Made by a program: the position numbers and the translations under genes. From Saprospiraceae bacterium (GTDB taxonomy: Bacteria > Bacteroidota > Bacteroidia > Chitinophagales > Saprospiraceae), in contig JAWKLJ010000002.1 of NCBI GenBank assembly GCA_041392805.1, positions 511,001 to 575,000 of the forward strand: a DNA stretch of 64,000 nucleotides, written 5' to 3'. Below, piece by piece: positions 59,978 through 64,000 of the stretch. Numbering within the stretch: the first letter of the stretch is position 1; each line of letters opens with the position of its first letter. Under the pieces are notes generated by a model, which was given only the letters and a program-made list of their open reading frames with translations, did not search any database and was not told where the DNA came from.

Positions 59978-60155
59978 GGAGAGTTGAAAGTCGAAAGCGG
60001 AAAGCAGCAACAGACCAAACAAACCCCAAGCCATTTCCAATCCCATCGGGATTCAACATTGGTAGACAAACCCCCAGCCAATTCCAATCCCATCGGGATT
60101 CAATATTGGTAGAGCCAGCCTGAAGGTGAGAAGTCGAAAGTCGAGGGCGGAAAGC
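59978..60155. repeat. Repeat-rich intergenic block: two 47-bp direct repeats between heptad-like tracts
   Basis: Two adjacent 47-bp units (60021-60067, 60068-60114) share CCAATCCCATCGGGATTCAA and an ATTGGTAGA end; each contains the palindrome AATCCCATCGGGATT. They are flanked by GAAAGTC/GAAAGCG words near 59985-60010 and 60128-60155. The rest of the 445-bp gap 59843-60287 shows no gene. Confidence 0.7.
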
Positions 60156-60287
60156 TTTGAAGCCAGATGTTTAATCATCTTTTTACCAAATTCTGGGGCA
60201 AATGCCGATATTTACGCTCCTTTAGGAACGCTTAGTGACAGGAAAATATCACCTGTCTTGTATATGATAATTTTTTGAAAACGTAGC

Positions 60288-62540
60288 ATGAGCCGAAAAA
60301 TACTAACCGGTATCGTCTGTTGTATCCTATTGATGAATGTTTCGATAGTTGCACAAGACCTGATTATCAAGAAAACCAACGACCCTATCAAGATTGACGG
60401 GATGATGAACGAAGCTGCCTGGCAAGATGCACAGGTCGCCGACCAATTTCATCAATACTTCCCCACTGATAGTGTGCCAGCCGTGATGGAAACGGAAGTT
60501 AGAGTGCTTTACGACGAGCAAAACATCTACGTCTTCGCCATTTTGCGTAGTCCATATCCCCGGGATCACTATGTAACGCCATCCTTTAGACGAGATTATG
60601 TCGGTCGGGCCTTTGATGGATTTACGGTGGTATTGGACACCTATCAGGACAAGACCAATGCCTTTAATTTTGGGTTGAACCCCTTTGGGGTACAGCGAGA
60701 AGGGTTGGTGTCCAATGGAGGCAGCACCTCTGGTAGCGGAGGCGGCGGAAGTTCAAACAGTAGCTTTTCTACGACCTGGGACAACAAGTGGTTCAGCGCC
60801 TCTATCATCAATGAAGATCATTGGGTAGCGGAAATGGCCATCCCATTCAAAACGATTCGCTTTAAAGAAAACATTGATACTTGGTTTGTGAATTTTTATC
60901 GAATTGACAGTGAAAATGGAGAGGTTTCCAGTTGGGCGCCCATCCCTCAGAACCTAAGTATCATCGATCTCGGGTTTAACCGACCCATCCAATTTGAAGA
61001 GCCCTTGCAAAGCCCTGGTAAAAACATCTCTATTATCCCTTTCACTGCTTTCTCAACATCCACCAATTTTGAAGAAAAAACGCCAACGGAAAACCAATTC
61101 AGCCTGGGAGGAGATGCCAAGATCGCCCTATCTTCGGCCATGAACCTGGACCTCACCGTCAATCCTGATTTTTCTCAGGTAGAGGTGGACCAGCAAGTCA
61201 CGAACCTGGACCGCTTTGAAATTTTTTTTCCGGAACGTCGGCAATTTTTTCTGGAAAATGCCGACCTTTTTGCTTCCTTCGGTTCCAGCCGGGCGCGACC
61301 ATTTTTCTCCAGACGCATTGGTATTGCGCAAGACACTGCCACTGGCACTAATCTTCAGAACCCGCTGTACTTTGGCGCAAGGGCCAGCGGTAAAATCAAT
61401 AATGACTGGCGGATAGGTGCCATGACCGTTCAAACTGCTGAGGAAAAAGCCATTTCACTTTCTTCCATTAATTATTCGGTCGCCTCCATCCAAAGAAAGA
61501 TTTGGAATCGATCCAATATTGCAGCCATTTTTGTCAACAAACAAGCTTTTCAGGATTCGCTGGACGCGCCTTTTACCTTGCAGCCAAACCAATGGAATCG
61601 CACCTTTGGCCTGGATTTCAATTACGCAGCTTCAGACAGCAAGTGGAGTGGAAAAGCTTACTACCACCGAACCTGGAACCAGGAGCGGCTCGACTCAACC
61701 TACTCCGCCGGATTAGAAGCGGAGTCGAATACCTATCGCTGGGATTTTCGGGGTGGATTGCGGACTGTAGGCGCAAATTTTAATCCGGAGGTAGGCTTTG
61801 TCAGCAGAACAGATTATACCCAAAACCTCGCTACCCTCAGTTATAAATTTTACCCCAGAGGGGGGGCAATTCAGACCCACGGCCCCGGTTTGGATTATGA
61901 CATCCTCGGCAACCAGCAGTATGGCACCACCGACTGGGATGCCAATATACTTTACAACATCGCTTTTCGGAATACGGCTCGTTTTAACCTGCGCCTTCGG
62001 CGGCAATTTACTTACCTCTTTGATCCGTTTGACCCTAGTGGCACCGAGGGACCAGAACTGGCCGCCAACACCAAATATTGGTATAATTTCGTCATTGCCA
62101 GTTATAGCTCCGACCAGCGAAAATCGTTCTTTTATGATCTTTCCACCAGTTCAGGCCAATACTATAACGGCTCCCGAATTAATCTGGAAGGATCGATGAC
62201 CTATCGGTTTCAACCCTATGGTTTTGTGTCACTCAATTTTGAATACAACCGCATCAAACTTCCCGAGCCTTACCACGACGCCAACCTCTACCTGATCGGA
62301 CCGAAAATAGACATCACCTTTTCTAAAAACATCTTCTGGACGACCTTCATCCAATACAATAGTCAGATCAATAACATGAACATCAACACCCGCTTTCAGT
62401 GGCGCTATGCCCCCGTTTCGGATTTGTTCATCGTATACACCGACAATTATTATACCGATATCACCGACAGCTTTATCGACTTTAATTCCCCTAAAACAAG
62501 GGCACTGGTGATGAAATTGACCTATTGGTTGAATTTGTAA
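60288..62540 (+). CDS. DUF5916 outer-membrane protein with CBM9-like domain
   Basis: The 750-residue protein has a signal peptide (ending VSIVAQ), a carbohydrate-binding family 9-like domain (KIDGMMNEAAWQDAQVADQF, residues about 30-200) and a DUF5916 beta-barrel region (LTVNPDFSQVEVDQQVTNLDRFEIFFPERR is split over about 280-310, FFSRRIG, NPEVGFVSR). A Gly/Ser-rich loop (SGSGGGGSSNSS) interrupts the first domain. Proteins of this family are thought to be outer-membrane barrels, but their function is unknown. It is alone and transcribed away from the efflux cluster. Confidence 0.88.
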   Translation: MSRKILTGIVCCILLMNVSIVAQDLIIKKTNDPIKIDGMMNEAAWQDAQVADQFHQYFPTDSVPAVMETEVRVLYDEQNIYVFAILRSPYPRDHYVTPSFRRDYVGRAFDGFTVVLDTYQDKTNAFNFGLNPFGVQREGLVSNGGSTSGSGGGGSSNSSFSTTWDNKWFSASIINEDHWVAEMAIPFKTIRFKENIDTWFVNFYRIDSENGEVSSWAPIPQNLSIIDLGFNRPIQFEEPLQSPGKNISIIPFTAFSTSTNFEEKTPTENQFSLGGDAKIALSSAMNLDLTVNPDFSQVEVDQQVTNLDRFEIFFPERRQFFLENADLFASFGSSRARPFFSRRIGIAQDTATGTNLQNPLYFGARASGKINNDWRIGAMTVQTAEEKAISLSSINYSVASIQRKIWNRSNIAAIFVNKQAFQDSLDAPFTLQPNQWNRTFGLDFNYAASDSKWSGKAYYHRTWNQERLDSTYSAGLEAESNTYRWDFRGGLRTVGANFNPEVGFVSRTDYTQNLATLSYKFYPRGGAIQTHGPGLDYDILGNQQYGTTDWDANILYNIAFRNTARFNLRLRRQFTYLFDPFDPSGTEGPELAANTKYWYNFVIASYSSDQRKSFFYDLSTSSGQYYNGSRINLEGSMTYRFQPYGFVSLNFEYNRIKLPEPYHDANLYLIGPKIDITFSKNIFWTTFIQYNSQINNMNINTRFQWRYAPVSDLFIVYTDNYYTDITDSFIDFNSPKTRALVMKLTYWLNL

Positions 62541-62571
62541 TTAGCCCCCACCACGCTGATGTCGTTGCCTG

Positions 62572-62593
62572 TCTACCGTCAGGTAGATTTTTT
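62572..62593 (+). terminator. Rho-independent terminator after the DUF5916 gene
   Basis: TCTACC (62572-62577) pairs with GGTAGA (62582-62587), followed by six T. An outer stem TGATGTCG/CGACATCA (62557-62564, 62596-62603) encloses it. It is 32 bases after the stop. Confidence 0.7.
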
Positions 62594-62649
62594 ACCGACA
62601 TCAAAGCGGATGCTGGAACCTTTCTGGACACTACTTTCAAGCAAACTTT

Positions 62650-62711
62650 ACTTGTTCAACCAGCGCCTCAAATGGCTGCGCTTTCGCTCATTCAGACCTG
62701 GTTGAACAAGT
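62650..62711. repeat. 14-bp perfect inverted repeat near the DUF4143 gene
   Basis: ACTTGTTCAACCAG (62650-62663) pairs with CTGGTTGAACAAGT (62698-62711), 34-base loop. It lies 57 bases past the stop of the minus-strand ATPase gene and may be its terminator or a relic repeat. Confidence 0.5.
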
Positions 62712-62767
62712 CTATGGAGTGGAAGGCTCGAATAATGCGTTAATAGCAGCATGCCGAATCGATCCAA

Positions 62768-63907
62768 TCACCCTTGGTTTAAACCCACAAAGCCATCAAA
62801 ATTTTCTTGGTCAATGAGTTGCGTTTCGCTGCCAGGGTATGCCTCCAGAAAAGACTTAGGGAAACGGACGGTTTTTGGGGTCTTCCATTTAAACTCGAAA
62901 GCGTGTAGTTGGCCGCCTGCATCCTCCACATAATCAATTTCCTGCTGGGTGGTAGTGCGCCAGAAGTAAGCGTTGCAGAAGTAGTCGGTGTAGGTGTTGC
63001 GTTTCATGCGTTCGGCTAGCAGGAAGTTCTCCCACAAGGCCCCGGTGTCGGTGCGGAGATCAAGAGGGGAGAAGTTTTTAAGGATAGCATTGCGAATGCC
63101 ATTGTCGTAAAAATAGATTTTCCGTCCTTTTTTGATTTCGTTGCGGGCGTTCCGACTGAGTGAGGGTAACCGAAACAGCACGAAGGACTGCTCCAGGAGG
63201 TCAGTATATTTTTCCACTGTAAGTGGATCGGCACCGATGAGTTGGCCGACTTCCCGGTAACTGACTTCGCTGCCTAGCTGAAGCGCCAGGGCTTGTAGCA
63301 GTTTGACGAGCAGCGACGGCTTTTTGATTTGATCTAAGGTAAGGAGGTCCTTGTACATCAAACCATCAGTCAGGTCGTTGAGTATTTTTTGTGCCAATGG
63401 GGGCTCATTTTGTACTACTTCTGGATAGTACCCATAAAGCATGCGGTGCTGGAGTAGCGATCGTTCGGTCAGGTAGCCGTGATGGGTGCACATTTCCACA
63501 AAAGAGAGCGGATATAAGGGATACTCGAATTTCCGACCTGTAAGGCTTTCTTTGGTTTGTGAAGCGAGATCGAGGGAGGAGGAGCCCGTGACGAAGAGCT
63601 GTACCTGCGGCAGGTGGTCAGTGATGAGTTTGAGCATTAGTCCGGCATTGGTGAAACGTTGAGCTTCGTCTACTACTACCACTTCATGCTGACCTATGAC
63701 ATTTTGGAGACGGGCAAGCGATATATTGTCAAGCAAGGAACGGGCTTCCGGGTCATCGCCCGTTAACCAGAAGGTTTTTCGGTCAATACTTTTGGTGATT
63801 TGGCGAACGAGGGTAGTCTTGCCCACTTGCCGGGGCCCAATAATAATAATGGCTTTCCCCTTGCCAAGCCATGCCCCGATATTCTTTGCTTGTGTCCGTG
63901 CTATCAT
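62768..63907 (-). CDS. AAA ATPase with DUF4143 domain
   Basis: The 379-residue protein has Walker A IIIIGPRQVGKTTLV (G24-T31), Walker B VVVVDEAQRF and sensor string FVTGSSSLDL, then a winged helix-like part and a C-terminal DUF4143 domain with nuclease-like ALWENFLLAERMKR, EIDYVE and HAFEFKW. Such proteins are widespread in bacteria as solitary ATPases of unknown function; the EIDYV and EFKW strings resemble a PD-(D/E)xK core. It carries no signal peptide. Nothing further is recognisable in 63908-64000. Confidence 0.88.
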   Translation of the reverse strand: MIARTQAKNIGAWLGKGKAIIIIGPRQVGKTTLVRQITKSIDRKTFWLTGDDPEARSLLDNISLARLQNVIGQHEVVVVDEAQRFTNAGLMLKLITDHLPQVQLFVTGSSSLDLASQTKESLTGRKFEYPLYPLSFVEMCTHHGYLTERSLLQHRMLYGYYPEVVQNEPPLAQKILNDLTDGLMYKDLLTLDQIKKPSLLVKLLQALALQLGSEVSYREVGQLIGADPLTVEKYTDLLEQSFVLFRLPSLSRNARNEIKKGRKIYFYDNGIRNAILKNFSPLDLRTDTGALWENFLLAERMKRNTYTDYFCNAYFWRTTTQQEIDYVEDAGGQLHAFEFKWKTPKTVRFPKSFLEAYPGSETQLIDQENFDGFVGLNQG

Positions 63908-64000
63908 TATTTTTTCAGCAAATATATTGAATTTAGAGATACAAATCTGTAAAATTGACCTTTTTTAATGATTTTGCAGGTTTTTATACCGAAAATAGTA

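Noticed and set aside
60021..60114. Direct repeats as a CRISPR array
   Set aside because: Only two units directly abut, with no spacers and no cas genes in the window.
62525..62743. 72-codon frame after the DUF5916 gene
   Set aside because: It runs through the terminator hairpin and an inverted repeat, overlaps the DUF5916 end and resembles no protein.
63016..63907. DUF4143 ATPase as a transposase or IS helper
   Set aside because: It has an AAA/DUF4143 layout, and no terminal repeats or target duplication surround it.

Overview
The window comes from a member of the phylum Bacteroidota, most likely a Saprospiraceae-like marine or sludge bacterium (lineage inferred, not tested). The evidence is a SusC/SusD pair, three proteins with C-terminal type IX secretion (T9SS) sorting domains, Bacteroidota-type lipoboxes, A-rich leaders instead of Shine-Dalgarno sites, TAnnTTTG-type -7 boxes, a DUF5916 outer-membrane protein and heptad GGAAG-type repeats.

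Layout. 1-6.4 kb: two secreted multidomain T9SS proteins built from LamG modules, the first cut by the window edge. 6.6-14.8 kb (+): a CUT1-type ABC sugar importer (binding lipoprotein, two permeases, ATPase) interleaved with two GH130 proteins and an (alpha/alpha)6-barrel-like lipoprotein, probably for import and phosphorolysis or hydrolysis of mannosides. 14.7-28.4 kb (mostly -): a complete sialic-acid utilisation locus of SusC/SusD, N-acetylneuraminate lyase, AGE-type epimerase, GH33 sialidase, a kelch (NanM-like)/sodium-solute symporter fusion, a sialate O-acetylesterase and a divergent FadR-type regulator. Two matching inverted-repeat operators sit at the start of the susC and epimerase transcripts. 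29-31.5 kb: a Tat-exported Gfo/Idh/MocA oxidoreductase and a divergent TIM-barrel isomerase. 31.5-44 kb: an exported WD40-caspase protein, a lipocalin-like lipoprotein, an OmpA lipoprotein, a beta-lactamase-fold hydrolase with TPRs, an ECF sigma factor with a membrane partner, an M43 metalloprotease and a small lipoprotein. 44.3-59.8 kb (-): a seven-gene efflux cluster with ABC ATPase, ABC permease fused to a degenerate M1-like domain, TolC, membrane fusion protein, RND pump, a second RND pump fused to an ABC ATPase, and a small ABC permease. 60.3-64 kb: a DUF5916 outer-membrane protein and an AAA/DUF4143 ATPase.

Most unusual points. (1) A small mobile element of 188 bp with terminal inverted repeats lies inside the signal-peptide codons of the kelch-symporter gene. 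Together with a 7-bp target duplication it adds exactly 65 codons in frame, and removing it in silico restores a textbook signal peptide. A second copy with a clear target duplication lies near 44.2 kb. (2) A 1563-residue protein joins a complete RND pump to an ABC ATPase. It is encoded beside a second RND pump, an MFP, a TolC and two ABC permeases, and may be a hybrid proton- and ATP-driven efflux system. (3) Several families of dispersed palindromic repeats occur between genes, one of them at the 3' ends of three transcription units.
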